The notes beneath the pieces were generated by a model that was given only the letters and a program-made list of their open reading frames with translations, did not search any database and was not told where the DNA came from. DNA of 64,000 bases from NCBI RefSeq assembly GCF_000346465.2, contig NC_034011.1, forward strand, positions 17,124,817-17,188,816. The letters are read 5' to 3'. Each line of letters opens with the position of its first letter. Within the stretch, counting starts at the first letter, position 1. Positions 1 to 11,161 of this stretch are shown piece by piece. The position numbers and the translations under genes were made by a program. The stretch is from Prunus persica (lineage: Eukaryota; Streptophyta; Magnoliopsida; Rosales; Rosaceae).

Positions 1-190
1 GTGTCTACATGCAAACTCAATAAAATCCTCGATTCTATCCAAGTATTCGTCTGCGCATCTATTCGGGTTCTGTATCCACCTTCTACTCATAATTCCTGAA
101 ACCACAATCATAACACAACAATCACAACAACTTCATACAAAGTTATAATGTCACCTTATGCCTCCGGTAAGGGCCCTATCCCATTCGGGA

Positions 191-395
191 ATGCATAGTC
201 CTGTCACGTAACCTACGGCTACATGAGATTAGATTTCGACGTGAATGAATTTCAACAGCATCTCAATACAGTTCTTGAGGTGGGCATAGGTATAAATACC
301 TACATACCACCCTAAGAACATACTGAGATGACACCGAAATCTCCACAATCGAAACCTAATCCTGTAGCCGTAGATTACGTGACAACACTATGCAT
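191..395. repeat. Foldback (hairpin) of about 205 bp
   Basis: The left arm starting ATGCATAGTCCTGTCACGTA (191) pairs imperfectly with the right arm ending TACGTGACAACACTATGCAT (395). Complementarity continues inward to a centre near 294 (GGTATAAATACC). The arms are about 100 nt each with roughly 80-85% pairing by eye. It lies inside the family-C CACTA element. It could be a nested foldback MITE, or an inverted duplication that yields a small-RNA hairpin. Confidence 0.75.
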
Positions 396-524
396 TACCA
401 AACTGTCCAAATAATGGGACAATTCAAGAATTAATTGGACCGCAATCATGCTTTACGCAACCATGCACGAAATCCAACTAATCTCGAAAGGGAAACTAAG
501 TGTTACTAAAAAATAATAATAAAA

Positions 525-554
525 GTACGAAGTTAATTTCAATTAACTTCGTAC
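525..554. repeat. Perfect 14-bp palindrome
   Basis: GTACGAAGTTAATT is followed by a 2-nt spacer and its exact reverse complement. No function is evident. Confidence 0.8.
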
Positions 555-746
555 ATCACAACACATTGTGCTACGTCACGCACAATTTAACAACATAATA
601 TAAATATAATTTTACAACAAAAAATATAAATATAACAAACTAAGTTCAACATAATGTAATTAATTTAATATAAAATGAATAAAATACTTTCTCAATCGTT
701 CTCCACAATCGTTAATTACATATCTATAATGAGAACAAAATTAATA

Positions 747-848
747 GCGTTAGTATGAATTTACATTAATACTTTTAAACAAACGACAAATAATACTGCG
801 TTAGTATGAATTTACATTAATACTTTTAAACAAACGACAAATAATACT
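747..848 (+). repeat. Tandem duplication, 2 x 51 bp
   Basis: The 51-bp unit beginning GCGTTAGTATGAATTTACAT occurs twice head to tail with essentially no differences, which indicates a recent duplication within CACTA-C1. Confidence 0.9.
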
Positions 849-1425
849 TACCCAATGAGCATATTGAATTCCCAGTAGAGGCAGCAGCACAGACAGAGAG
901 AGGTTCCAAATTTTTTTTGCATTCTGCCTCTGCAATGGCAGAATCCAGAGATGTAGATGAAGGCACCTGTCAACATCGAGCTTTTGCGCAACGAAATTTT
1001 CAATTCGTCGCGCAAAATCTAAACGGCGTCACGCATACTATCCGTCGCACAAGAACGTGCCGACATGAAACGTTACGCGACGAATTGTATTTCCATCGCG
1101 CAAGTTTTTGGCGCCAAAAAAAAGATATCGCACGTTTTTCTGTCCACCTTTACGCGATGAAATTCAAAACCGTAGCTCCAGGATATTTTTCGCGACGATC
1201 AATATGATCGTGCAAATGTTTGGCGCCAAAAAAATAAACCCAGGTTTTTCTTCCCCACTTTGCGCGACAACTCATTTGTTTGTCATGCTATGTTTCTTTG
1301 TGCGACCAAAAGTTTCGTCGCGCATGTTTTTGTCTGTTTGCGCAACGAATTTTTGTTTCCGTCGCTGGAGTGTATTTTGCGCGACGAATTTTCTTTCGTT
1401 GCGCAAATAGTAAAATGTAGTAGTG

Positions 1426-3289
1426 GGCAGAAGTATGTAATATAGAACCCATTGTATATGTAGTAATGATTGAAGTAGAATCAAGAGTTGGGTCTTTGGA
1501 ACTCAGAGAACTGACAAGAGGGGTCTCAAGGGTACTAGATACGTGTAAAGTTGTGCCCCTAATCTTCGTGTCAAACATCGCAACAGAATTTGGTGACACG
1601 GGTGGGAGTTTAGATTAACTTTTGCCAAACAAAGTTAATTTTATTGTCATATAGTATTTAATTAATAATTTTTTCTTATTATTTATTAATTAATAATATT
1701 GCCGGACCATGTGGCACCATATGAGTGGGTCTACATGGCATATCTATTTTCACGTACGCATTAATAGATTTGTTAACGGCAAAAGTAACTTAAAAAACTA
1801 AAACCTTAATTAAATGAAAAAAAATGAATATCTCTCATCTTCTTCCCCAAACCCTAGCACCCTACCATCTCCTCACAGCCACCACCTCCATCGATCGTCG
1901 CCTATCTCCACTCCACCCTTTTGGCGCTGCCGCCCACCCCCTCCTCTTTCTCTCTCTTCCCTTTTTCTCTTTTCCCCTCTCTTTTCGAAACAAGGGTTGG
2001 GTTCTATCGCTGTTGAATTTAACACCCTCAGGGACGTCATGTTCAAACTCCAACTTCATTTCAAACCCCAATCTCCCACCGTCCACGTCTGCTAAGCTCT
2101 ATCATGCCATTTCCTCTACTATATCCCCACCTTTCCACCACATTTCCTCATCTTGCCTCTCGTTCAAGCTCTCTCTTCCCTTGACGACGACGGACCTATT
2201 GTTCAACAAGTCATCCATCTCATATCAATGGGAACCGCATCGGGTTGGATCTAAACTCCATGATGATCTGACTGGCCCATCCACGTTGAAATCCCTTCTT
2301 TCCATCTCGCTTTCTCCTTCTATGCCTCCGAATTCACCCACCTAATCAACACCACCAACAACTGCTCGCCAAATCCTTGCATTCAATCTCAGCTTGTTCT
2401 CCCTAAACCCTTGCGATCGTTAAAGTCTTGAGGGAAAGTAAGATTTCGAGAGCAGAGAGACGAAGAATGAATTTTGATACTTACGCGAGAGAGCGCGAGT
2501 GGGTTTAGATTGGTCAAATGATTTAAGGCAAAGTGTAAATGTTTTGGCGTGAATTGAACTGAGTAAAAGACATCGGTCCTTAAAACTTTTACTAAAAAAA
2601 AACTTGAAATATATATATGGCATCAGTTTAAATATCGACTGATGCTACTTCATTGACAAGGATTGCCAAGCATTAGTATCGAGGTCTTCATAAACCTATG
2701 GTCCTCCTATTACTTATGGAACTGGTGCCCTAGAGACAAACAACATCAGTTTCTCAGTTTACCATTGCCTATCAACCGATGCCTAAAGTGAATTTTGACA
2801 TCGTGAAATCTGGTAAATTAACACATAGAATTAAGGGAACTCAATAGGAACTTTATTATTGTGGTAGATACTAACCCAATTTCACCTAATCTAGATAAGG
2901 TCAATGACTAAAATATAGCATCTCATTTCACAATAATGTAATTAAAAAGCCTCAAAATTACACACATTCTCGGCCGCCTCCTCTACCACCACCTCCTCCA
3001 ACTGGAGACCAACTCCGGCGCCCCTTATTCACTCTAAAAAATAGAACATTTTGTGTACTTCAAGGCACTCAAACCTTCCCTCAAAGGAGGAAGCCTCAAT
3101 CACAAACCACTTCACCAACTTTATTTTTGTGATATTTGTTCAGTTACACAATATTTATATTAAAGAGGTTTTTTTAGAAGAAAAAAATTATTTAATCAAT
3201 ACCGATTTGTCATACTCTAGAGTTATATAAATAGATCAATTTAAACTTACAAAAATTTATAAGTTTTAAACCCTTATGTATATTATATT
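1426..3289. other. Anonymous AT-rich sequence, no supported gene
   Basis: No open frame here has a recognisable domain. 1800-2400 is C/T-rich, with leader-like AACCCTAG sequence and a 173-codon open frame of low complexity that I do not accept as a gene. Between about 2560 and 2830 short CATCGGT/ACCGATG-type motifs recur, which may be a decayed CACTA subterminal region. The rest is unassigned. Confidence 0.5.
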
Positions 3290-3600
3290 GTTATTTTTTA
3301 GGTATATACAATAAATTCTTCAATGTATATATTTTTATGTTATTCTTATATTGGTATGTAGACTTATACAATAGAAACTGCAATGCAGTGTGTATAATTT
3401 TATGTTACTTATATATTGATAATTTTAGACTTATAGAATAGAAATTGAAATGCAGTGTGTATTTTTATGCCACTTTTACATTGGTTTTGTTTAGGCTTTT
3501 AGAATAGAAAGGGCAATGCAATGTGTATTTTTATGTTATTATTGGTATACTTAGGCTTTTACAATAAAACTGCAATGCAGTGTGCGTATTTTTTATCTTC
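3290..3600 (+). repeat. Degenerate tandem repeat, about 60-68 bp x 4-5
   Basis: Units share TTA-ACAATA-AA-TGCAATGCAGTGTGTAT-like cores near 3320, 3381, 3449, 3513 and 3572, separated by ATTTTTATGTTAC-like sequence. The copies have clearly diverged. No coding potential. Confidence 0.7.
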
Positions 3601-4026
3601 TTCTTTTAAAAAAATAATTTTAAATTAAATTAAATGAAAATGGTGTCACATGACAATTGTTGTGGGCAGTGGCCGGAGATGGTGGTCAATGAGTGGCAGC
3701 AGTGACTGATGACGGCGGTGGAAGAGGGTGTTGGCGGGTGGCGGTTGGTGGCAGGTGGCAATGGGGGTTTATAGTGGTGCCGAAAAAAAAAGACGGGGAA
3801 AAGGACCAAAACGTAAATGTAAGTCATGCCTATAGGTATTAGCATATGGGCATACTCATTGACCTTTAACAAAACAAAATTTAAAACTAATTCACCCAGC
3901 CCAAAACAAAAATAGGCCATCATATACACTAATTTTTATCCCTATACACTAATTTTTCTTAGAATTAATACATTTGACACTCTAAATTCGAGACAACTAC
4001 AATTTAAATTTTATTCACTTGTATTA
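3601..4026. other. Unassigned spacer upstream of the PGG gene
   Basis: This holds a G-rich stretch (about 3655-3775, rich in GGTGG and GGCGG) followed by AT-rich sequence. I find no ankyrin-repeat exons here that would complete the downstream PGG gene. Confidence 0.5.
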
Positions 4027-4983
4027 TTGTTTTTTGAGTTGGGATTAATTTTTGATGCTTCACCTACATGCACGATTCTTAGTACGAGTTGGGTTTCAAG
4101 CAGCAAAGTTTTCGACATAATAATAGTACGAGTTGCGCAGGTGATACCTGCTGTGAAAGAAGAACCAAATGGCGTGATCCAGTTATATTCCTCAGAGAAA
4201 AATGCAAGAGACTCGAGCAGCCTACCTGAGCTTGATCAAATTTTGGTTGAGCCAGGTATGGAAACAAAAAGAACTACTGCCGCTGCTGTTCAGATTCAGC
4301 AGCACCCAGCAATAGCAACAGCTTGGTGGCTGATAAATAGACTGGTAAATTGCTTGGAATACCCAAAAACTTGGTTGGAAGAGACACGTGGCATGCTGAT
4401 GATTGTGGCAACCATGATATCGACTACAACTTTCCAAGCTGCAGTTAACCCACCTGGTGGTGTTTGGCAATGCAATAATACAAATAGTAGCGCTAGAGGC
4501 ACTACTTATTGCACCCAAAATAACATATGCTTGGCTGGAACTTCAGTGGCAGGCAGCGCCTTCCCCAATGAATTCCTCTTGTTCGTAACATTCAATACCA
4601 TCTCGTTTCTTGCTTCTCTCAGTGTCAACCTTTTGCTTGTTGGCGGATTTCCCCTCCGGAATCGCGTAATTATGTGGCTTTTATCAATGGCAATGTGTCT
4701 CACTCTCACTTCTATGGTGCTCACCTTTTTACAGGCATTCTCGTTGGTGGTTCCAAATACTGACATTCTCGTTTCATCAAGAGTTAGATCCCGTATATCC
4801 GCTTTGTTGGTTTGGATTGCGTTGCTTCTAACCATCGCTTCAATCCACACCATTCGCTTTATCATTTGGTTGTCAAGGAAGTTGTGGGGCAGGTTCAAGC
4901 ATACGATCCCAAAAAGCCTCAGGAAAGTGGTTGATAATTTGGTGGATAGTTCGAGAGCACGTCACCGTATCAACAAATTCTGA
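4027..4983 (+). CDS. PGG-domain membrane protein (C-terminal part of an ankyrin/PGG-type gene)
   Basis: An open frame of 318 codons ends in TGA at 4981. Residues about 116-235 match the PGG domain found at the C-terminus of plant ankyrin-repeat membrane proteins (ACD6/ITN1/BDA1-like): a WLEETRGMLMIVATM segment, then FQAAVNPPGGVWQ with the signature Pro-Gly-Gly. Four hydrophobic segments are visible at about 123-141, 183-209, 214-238 and 258-283. Residues 1-38 look unlike the family. A possible splice acceptor (TTGCGCAG, ending 4140) would start the true exon at 4141 (Val39). The usual N-terminal ankyrin repeats are not found upstream in this window, so this is a last exon with distant 5' exons, a short family member, or a fragment. 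Family members act in defence and salt responses at membranes; a role here is not shown. Confidence 0.7.
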   Translation: MFFELGLIFDASPTCTILSTSWVSSSKVFDIIIVRVAQVIPAVKEEPNGVIQLYSSEKNARDSSSLPELDQILVEPGMETKRTTAAAVQIQQHPAIATAWWLINRLVNCLEYPKTWLEETRGMLMIVATMISTTTFQAAVNPPGGVWQCNNTNSSARGTTYCTQNNICLAGTSVAGSAFPNEFLLFVTFNTISFLASLSVNLLLVGGFPLRNRVIMWLLSMAMCLTLTSMVLTFLQAFSLVVPNTDILVSSRVRSRISALLVWIALLLTIASIHTIRFIIWLSRKLWGRFKHTIPKSLRKVVDNLVDSSRARHRINKF

Positions 4984-5033
4984 GGAGAATATACGCCTGT
5001 TGTTTCCTTGTGTGTTGAAGGAACTACACCGGA

Positions 5034-5201
5034 TTGCTAAAGTAAACTATCTATTTGACGATGGTGAATGTGTTTAACAAGATCCAGCTGGTTGTGTTTG
5101 CCTTAATTTGCTTTAATTTGCTAAAGTAAACTATCTATTTGACGATGGTGAGTTGGGTTTGCCTTAATTTGCTTCTGTTAGAATTTGTTAAGAGTGAGTC
5201 A
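5034..5201 (+). repeat. Direct duplication, period 84 bp
   Basis: TTGCTAAAGTAAACTATCTA... recurs at 5034 and 5118, followed by closely similar sequence. It lies just 3' of the PGG open frame, so it probably falls in its 3' untranslated region. Confidence 0.8.
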
Positions 5202-5249
5202 GAATGATCAGTTTGTTTACTAATCTGAAATCTATTTTTATTTCCTCCA

Positions 5250-5272
5250 TATATATATATATATATATATAT
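5250..5272. repeat. (TA)n microsatellite
   Basis: About 11 uninterrupted AT dinucleotides. Confidence 0.9.
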
Positions 5273-5829
5273 CTACACACACAGTCCTCTTCTACTGAGG
5301 GACACCCTTTAGGGTCCCCTACAAATATTTTTTCAACAATCCAAACAATCTATTTTTTCAGTCTACATTCATAGATCATTCTTGCAAAAACTTAGACAAA
5401 TCGGAAACCGTTTCAATATCCAATTGTGTCATACAAAATTAATGAATAAGGTGCTTCAAGAAAGTATTAAAATTTCAATAATTCAATTTATGGTCAAATG
5501 ATATCAAATTCAAGTGATTTTTTTTTTTTGTAGAGATGATCTATGATCTTTGAATGAGTCTCTACAAAATAGATGGTTTGGACTAGTGAAATACAATACG
5601 AAAGTTTTTGTACTAGCTCAATTTTAACTAAAACATAAAAAGCATGAATGTGGATGCTCTAAGCTTTGCTTAGCAATTAAGCAAGTACAAAGACAAGAGA
5701 TTCAGACACGCTGCTTTGGAAGGAAAACTGAGAGGAGAGTGAAATATTTATCGGGGAGAGTGAAATATTTTATTGGGTTGAGAAAATGTAAAATTTTGGG
5801 TCAAGTGATGCAAAAGTTAATATAGAAAT
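5273..5829. other. Unassigned AT-rich sequence
   Basis: No coding potential. It contains a short palindromic stretch (GGGACACCCTTTAGGGTCCCC near 5299) and phrases such as CAATCCAAACAATCT that resemble small non-autonomous elements. I cannot define the ends of one. Confidence 0.4.
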
Positions 5830-6565
5830 GCAAAGTTTCATAATACGAGGGTTTTGATAAAAACGGCCCTAGTATAGCAATTAATATGACACGATGCATG
5901 TAGAAACCAACGTGGCTGATAATAATGTCAAACGACTTTTAGTATTCAAAAATTGCCGTGGTTATTTACAATTTTACACGACAAAAGTGTATTTTTGCGG
6001 ACGTATATTGAGTTAATATGACGCTCTTTATGAATAAACCACCGTGGTTATTTACAATTTTACATGATATAATTTGGGTTCCAACTCTAAGTCAAGTCGC
6101 ATATGCCCTTGGCTCTCTCTACTTCTTTAAAGGTTTGGATTTGGGTGGGAGGTAATAATTTGGATGTTGGTATGTGTGTGTCTCTCTCACCTCTCTGAAG
6201 GTCAAAAATATTGATGACACACACATCACCAACTTCCAAAATATTGTATTTCCCATATTGGTGGTTCGATTGTGATGAGGAACATAGCTCCCAGTGGTAA
6301 GATTTCCTATCTCTAAGGATACAACAGTTTTACATATAAACCATCGTGTTTTTACTCTACTTGTTATTTTGTTGATCTACCGTTGTAGGTTACCCAAACC
6401 CAGAAAATAAATCTTTAAAAGCAATACAAATTTCAGACGACGGTAGTCATAGAACGACAGTTGTGTAAAGGAAATAGAGACGAAGGTATTTTTCAATTAA
6501 CGAGGTGGATTCCTATAATATTATACGATGCTCATTGTGAAGAAACCGACGTGGTTAGGTCAAAC
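5830..6565 (-). mobile_element. CACTA remnant of the A/B family, left piece
   Basis: Motifs such as CCGTGGTTATTTAC, ACGACGGTAG and ACCGACGTGGTTAG recur as in CACTA-A and CACTA-B. The block around 6140-6390 (CACACACATCA-CAACTTCCAAAA, then GGTAAGATTTC and ATATAAACCATCGTG) is homologous to 55860-56075 of CACTA-B. So this is the 5'-side region of a related element, in the CACTA-B orientation. It is cut by the solo LTR at 6566 and resumes at 9139. No terminal CACTA is recognisable at its left edge. Confidence 0.7.
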
Positions 6566-6863
6566 TGTAATGACCCAAACCTAAAATTCGATTTAATTTG
6601 TAATTTATTATGCGGAAAGACAATTTTGCCCTTTGACTAAATTATGAACTCAAAGTTGACTTTTTGACCGAAAAGGAATTTGCCAATTCCACATACACCG
6701 TTGCGTAGAGCACGACGACACGAGTTCATAGACACGAAGTAAGCTCGAATCGGAGTTTTAACGAAGAAAATACGATTAAAATATCACCAGGGGCAAAATG
6801 GTAACTTGGAAAATCAGATTTTATAAAACCTGTTTCTCTCTCTCTCTTTCTTCCCCATCAATT

Positions 6864-6906
<43 letters not shown>

Positions 6907-9138
6907 GTGCGACGTCCGTCGCCTCCTTCCCTTCCGATCAGCCCAGCCACCACTACAGGCCACCCCGACCTACGGCGCCGGTACCGACGGGACCGCCTCG
7001 CCCTCGCCGTCAAGGCCCAACCGTTCTCCGCCCACGAGCCGACCGGAGTTGGCCGGAAAAAGGAGAAAACCGCCGGTTTTCGGGCTAAACTTCCAACCTT
7101 TCGTTCTCCTTCAATTCTCCTCCAAATCTTTCGAGTAAGGTATGGATTCTCACCTATTTTTCGTGTTCTAGCTGATGGTTGGATAGGTTTTCATCAATTT
7201 GAGCCGTAGATTGCCCAGTTTGTGAATTGAAATTCGCCCGACTTTCGACCTCCGTGTTCGGCCACTTACGGTCAGTTTTTGGGGTAGGTCCAAGAACAAA
7301 AGTGGTTCCAAATATGGTGTTATACCTAGGATAGGAGTTTGGAGCCTTGGTTTTGAGATTTTCCGGCGATGTGTAATCGCTTTGGACACCCATCGCTGCC
7401 GGCGCGTGCGGCGGCGCGTGGCCGAGGGTGGTGCCGTGACACTGTGTTCTGATACGATCCTTAGGTCGTCACGAGGGCATAGGAATTCGCGGATTTCAAT
7501 TTGGATACCGTTTGAGCCTCGAACGGATTTTCCATATTGTGCGATTATCGGGTTCAATACTGTTGAGCCGTTGGATCGTAATCAATTTTAGATATGTTGT
7601 TCCAGATAATTTTAGAAACGTGTAGGATTCGACGGATTGTGAATCGGAGTCCCGGATACTCCGAAAACGCGAACCCTAGGGCTAGGGTTTAGGATTTATG
7701 CGATTACACGATCGTGATTAATCCGATCGTCCAATTGACACCAATACCCTCGGGACATGTGTCCTAAATATATTGGACCTTCTAGCGGCATCCGGATCAT
7801 ATTGTACCCGTGGGGTTTCGGATTGACTTGTTGGACTTTAGCGCTTTTTAAGTCCCAAGATACCGCTAAACTATCCCACGTGGAAGGAAAGCTGTTATGG
7901 GCATAGGGATCACTTTAAATTGACGCACGTACTTTTAGGAGCCGGGGGTAGGGTTTTTCATTTAATACTATATTGTATTAATAGAATATTATGGTCATTG
8001 ACTCAGGCACCCGGGCACCAGTTGACCCGCATGAGGGACCTTTAAGAGGTCCAACGAGCTCAGACTATCAGTGAGTGGACTCTTTGTTTTAATAAATGAC
8101 TTTAAGCAATTCAGTTTCAGTTATCAGCTGTTTTATTCTGTAAAATATTTTATGTGGCATGCTGCCGAGTGAAATGTCCTTTAAAGCATATAGGAACCGG
8201 TATTCTTGTTCATTATCAGATAAATGGCAGCAGAATTTGAAAGGTTACAGAAAGTTAATTATTCACAAGATTTTCTTCAGAAACTTTATATTTTCTTAAA
8301 TCACCTTGTACCCAGTTATTAAATGTTGTCTTCGGTTTATATATGTTGCCTTCGGTTTAGTCAGCATGCTTGACAGTTGCCCCACGAGTTCCTTGGTACT
8401 CGAACTCGTGTGGAGCGAGTAATGCTGATAAAGGTGGACTACGGTTCCCTGAATCCTGCGAGTTGCGGCTCGGACTGACTTCGTGTCACTGAGACCTGCG
8501 AGTATGTGTCACCCATAGTGATGCAAGGAATTGACGGAAATAAGGGGTACACCTAAGTGATAGTTTAAACTGTTTTCAAATGTATATCATTATAAACGTG
8601 CATTGATTTCAGAAATAAAGAAAATAAGCTAGTTTGTATAACTATTTTTACAGTGGGGTTAGTATGTTCATATGGTATTTTCTAAACTTTGCTTTTGGGT
8701 CCACTCACCTTTATTGTTGTTTTGCGCCCCCAGGCAGTAAACGTGCACAGGAATCCACCACCGGGCCACTTCCCATCTTCCGCTCCTTTCTTCTGATGTA
8801 GGATTTGTATTTTGTCCAAGATTCACTCTTTTGTAAATTCTCAGTAGTCGCTCTGATGTTTTGCCCTAGACTGATATTTGAACTGTTGGAATGTATATAT
8901 ACATATGCTGGCAGTTGGTTGTATATATGTATACTAGTTTTGACAGGTGTAAATATTTTGGTATTGAGCCAGTTACAAGGGAAACTCTGCCGGATTTTCG
9001 GTAGAAGTCAACCTTGTTAGTTTTATCATGTTTTGTATCGAAGGGAAAATAGTTCATTTGTGCCGACATTCGCCAGGTGTCGGACACACACAGGGTCTGG
9101 CTCGGATTCCAAAGTGGAATTTAGATCGGGTCCTGTCA
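6566..9138 (+). mobile_element. Solo LTR 1 (large gypsy-type LTR, 2573 bp)
   Basis: The LTR starts TGTAATGACCCAAACC and ends GGGTCCTGTCA. It is flanked by a perfect 5-bp target duplication CAAAC (6561-6565 and 9139-9143). No internal region is present, so it is a solo LTR left by LTR-LTR recombination. It is homologous to the LTRs at 33215-37083 and 39608-42019 through a (CT)n tract followed by a GC-rich block (about 6869-7080), GTAAGGTATGGATTCT near 7136, and a long conserved segment around 7260-7440. LTRs of this length starting TGTAACGACC are typical of chromoviral gypsy elements of the Tekay/Del type, an inference I cannot confirm without the polyprotein. Confidence 0.9.
6834..6904 (+). 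repeat. (CT)n tract inside solo LTR 1
   Basis: A CT-rich microsatellite, pure from about 6869. The same tract occurs at the same relative place in the LTRs at 33491-33538 and 39685-39716, so it is an inherited LTR feature, probably core promoter or leader sequence. Confidence 0.85.
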
Positions 9139-9461
9139 CAAACAACCCAATGCTATATTCTACAATAACGAAGTGGTAAATTACATTTACCACTACCATT
9201 TATTTATACACACTATCGTGGTGTACTAACTTAATACATTGCGACGTGGATATTTTTACATTTAGACATCGTTATCTACGCTACTAGTGCTGTGGTTCGC
9301 TGTAACTTTATATGACAGTAATGTTATAAATACCATTGTAGTACATGAGGACGTCATACGTCGAGAAATTTATTTTCACGGTCGTGGTATATGACATTAA
9401 TAAAACTCCGATTTCCAAACGTCGTTGTCTTTAATTTCTACGTCGGTAGCTTCACACCCAC
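9139..9461 (-). mobile_element. CACTA remnant of the A/B family, right piece
   Basis: This continues 5830-6565 after the solo LTR. CGTCGTTGTC, ACGTCGGTAG, GCGACGTGG and GTCGTGG motifs recur in both orientations. It stops at about 9461 where an LTR-like end begins. No terminal CACTA sequence remains. Confidence 0.65.
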
Positions 9462-9744
9462 TGATAGGAACCGTCCTGAATTGCTTGGATTTGGCGACGA
9501 ATCCTGTGGTTTTTCCGCTATCAATGCCGGACCCATTTCAGCAGAGTCTCCCCTGAAAAATTGACATTTCCCAAAAAAATTCAACCTGTTAAACACAAAA
9601 AGATAGTCCCAAACAACAGCATGCACAATGTAGAAACATGCAATGTACAAAATAGGCCTCCTTACATCCAACCCTGTCATAGGCGATAACAGAGCAATAC
9701 TAAAGAATTCCAGTTTACAAACGCAATAAATTTCAATAGAAATA
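9462..9744 (-). mobile_element. LTR fragment, minus orientation, related to the large LTR family
   Basis: It begins TGATAGGAACC, which resembles the TGACAGGACCC end at 9979 with C-to-T changes. It contains CAGAGTCTCCCCTG and GACATTTCCC, the complement of the conserved GGGAATGTTCAATTTACA and GAGACTCTGCC block near the LTR 3' ends (for example 36908-36945). It breaks off near 9744. Confidence 0.55.
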
Positions 9745-9978
9745 AAAATGATTAAACGTAGCCTTATAGAAGTCTAGGGCTTGGTAGTACAAGTCGCATA
9801 TCGGCCGCTCGTTTCAAGTCTAGCTATTGCATAGGGTTCACTTTGCAAAATCCAAAGGGAGATGTCGTATAGTAGTGTAGCTCAACAAAAATAAAAAAGA
9901 TTAAACGTAGCCCTACAGAAATCTGGGGCTTAGTAGCACAAGTCACGTCTCAGCTGCTCGTTTCAAGTCTAGCTATTG
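9745..9978. repeat. Direct repeat of about 85 bp, period 149 bp
   Basis: ATTAAACGTAGCC followed by CTCGTTTCAAGTCTAGCTAT occurs at about 9751-9833 and again at about 9900-9977, with scattered substitutions. Confidence 0.75.
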
Positions 9979-11161
9979 TGACAGGACCCGACCCAAATTC
10001 AACTTCAGAATCTGAGCCGAACCCAGTGTGTATCCAACACCTGGCAGGTGTCGGGCACATTTGACCAAATTGCCCTTCTAACTAAGACTAAAAATCCTTT
10101 TAAGGTTTGCCTTCTGCCGAAAATTCGGTAGAGTCTTCTCTGCAATTCGCTCATTTCCCAAATTTTCACCTGTGCAGAATGCAACTCATATATCCACAAT
10201 CGTTCAGCATGCATCAAACAAACAACTTGGATTGACCTCAGCCCTCTTTATACCAAGTAAAGCATTCTACCAATTGAAATTGGTCTCAACTTAGAACAAC
10301 ATAAATACATTATCAAGTTCGAAAATAACTTAACTGGACAAACTTTCAGCACTTAAAGTTGTGGCTATACCTAGTAACTTTAGATTGCCTACGTACCCTT
10401 AACAAGAGATCAAGCCACACATAGTTCTTTCAATATGCTTGCAAAATAATTCTATTTCTCATGTTAGTGATAAGCTCACCATTATTCACAAGTTCTAAAG
10501 TATATACTTTTCAAATTTTCCAATTCTCAGAACAGTTCATACTCAGAACATAAGTAGGCCACTCATTGAACTTCCTCTAACTCATAAATAAATTTTTATA
10601 TTATTGGTTTGTATATATAAAATAAAAATAAAAATAAAACCAACAAGCTCCGAAGACACTTTTATCCTTTCCTTCGAAACTCACATAAGGCTCATTATAT
10701 ATATATGTCAACAACTTAATTGGTATATATATATTTTCCTCTTTGTGTAAAACAAACTCACCGCTTAAGAAAATAATGGTGATCTGCATAAAATCCTTAA
10801 AACTTGTAAACATTCATTCCTTGTCTCATAATATCAAGAAAATAGATATTAAAACCTTTGCCCATAAAATACCAAAATAAAATCCTTAATTTTAGTTTAA
10901 AACATCTCAAAACTTAAATTCTCTCCACCTAGGCGTACCCCCATTCCTGATCCATCAATTCCCTTGATACTGTCAATTCCAATATCATTTTGTCAATTCC
11001 TGTAATAATCCGTCAATTCCTTGTGTCGCATTACATGATACATCCTTTGCAGGCCTCGATAACACAAAGTCAATCCGAGCCACATTCCTTGCAGGCCTCG
11101 GGAATACAAAGTCTACCCGAGCCGCATTCCTCGCAGGCCTCAGGGGACCTTTAGTCAATCT
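9979..11161 (-). mobile_element. Large LTR 4, left part (minus orientation), host of the copia insertion
   Basis: It starts TGACAGGACCCGACCC, the reverse complement of the GGGTCCTGTCA end of solo LTR 1. It carries the minus-strand version of the LTR 3'-end blocks and the CCTACGTACCC/GATCAAGCC hairpin motif (10382-10426). Near 11040-11150 short repeats GCAGGCCTCG-GAATACAAAGTC correspond to the CTGCGAG block of LTR 1 at about 8455-8500. The copia element splits it at 11161; it resumes at 42299 and is split again by CACTA-B at 42450. Only the 3'-side of this LTR is in the window. Confidence 0.75.

Larger units (their letters stand above)
1..1425. mobile_element. CACTA-C1, right end of a family-C CACTA transposon (left part outside window)
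   Basis: The segment ends in AAATGTAGTAGTG at 1425, the inverse of the CACTACTACATTT start of the related element at 31986. From about 970 to 1410 the motif TTTGCGCGACGAA and its complement recur densely in both orientations, as expected of subterminal repeats bound by a CACTA TnpA-type protein. The bases after the end (GGC, 1426-1428) would be the 3-bp target duplication, but the partner is outside the window. I see no transposase coding sequence, so the visible part looks non-autonomous. The short open frames here are by-products of the repeats. Confidence 0.8.

Noticed and set aside
1824..2345. Open frame of 173 codons, plus strand, and overlapping frames.
   Set aside because: Low-complexity Ser/Leu/Pro-rich translation from a C/T-rich stretch, no domain, no splice context I could support.
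6798..7209. Pro/Arg-rich open frames next to (CT)n tracts here and at 33468-33725 and 39584-39883.
   Set aside because: They translate CT repeats and the GC-rich LTR block. The frames are not conserved between the three LTRs, so they are probably untranslated leader.
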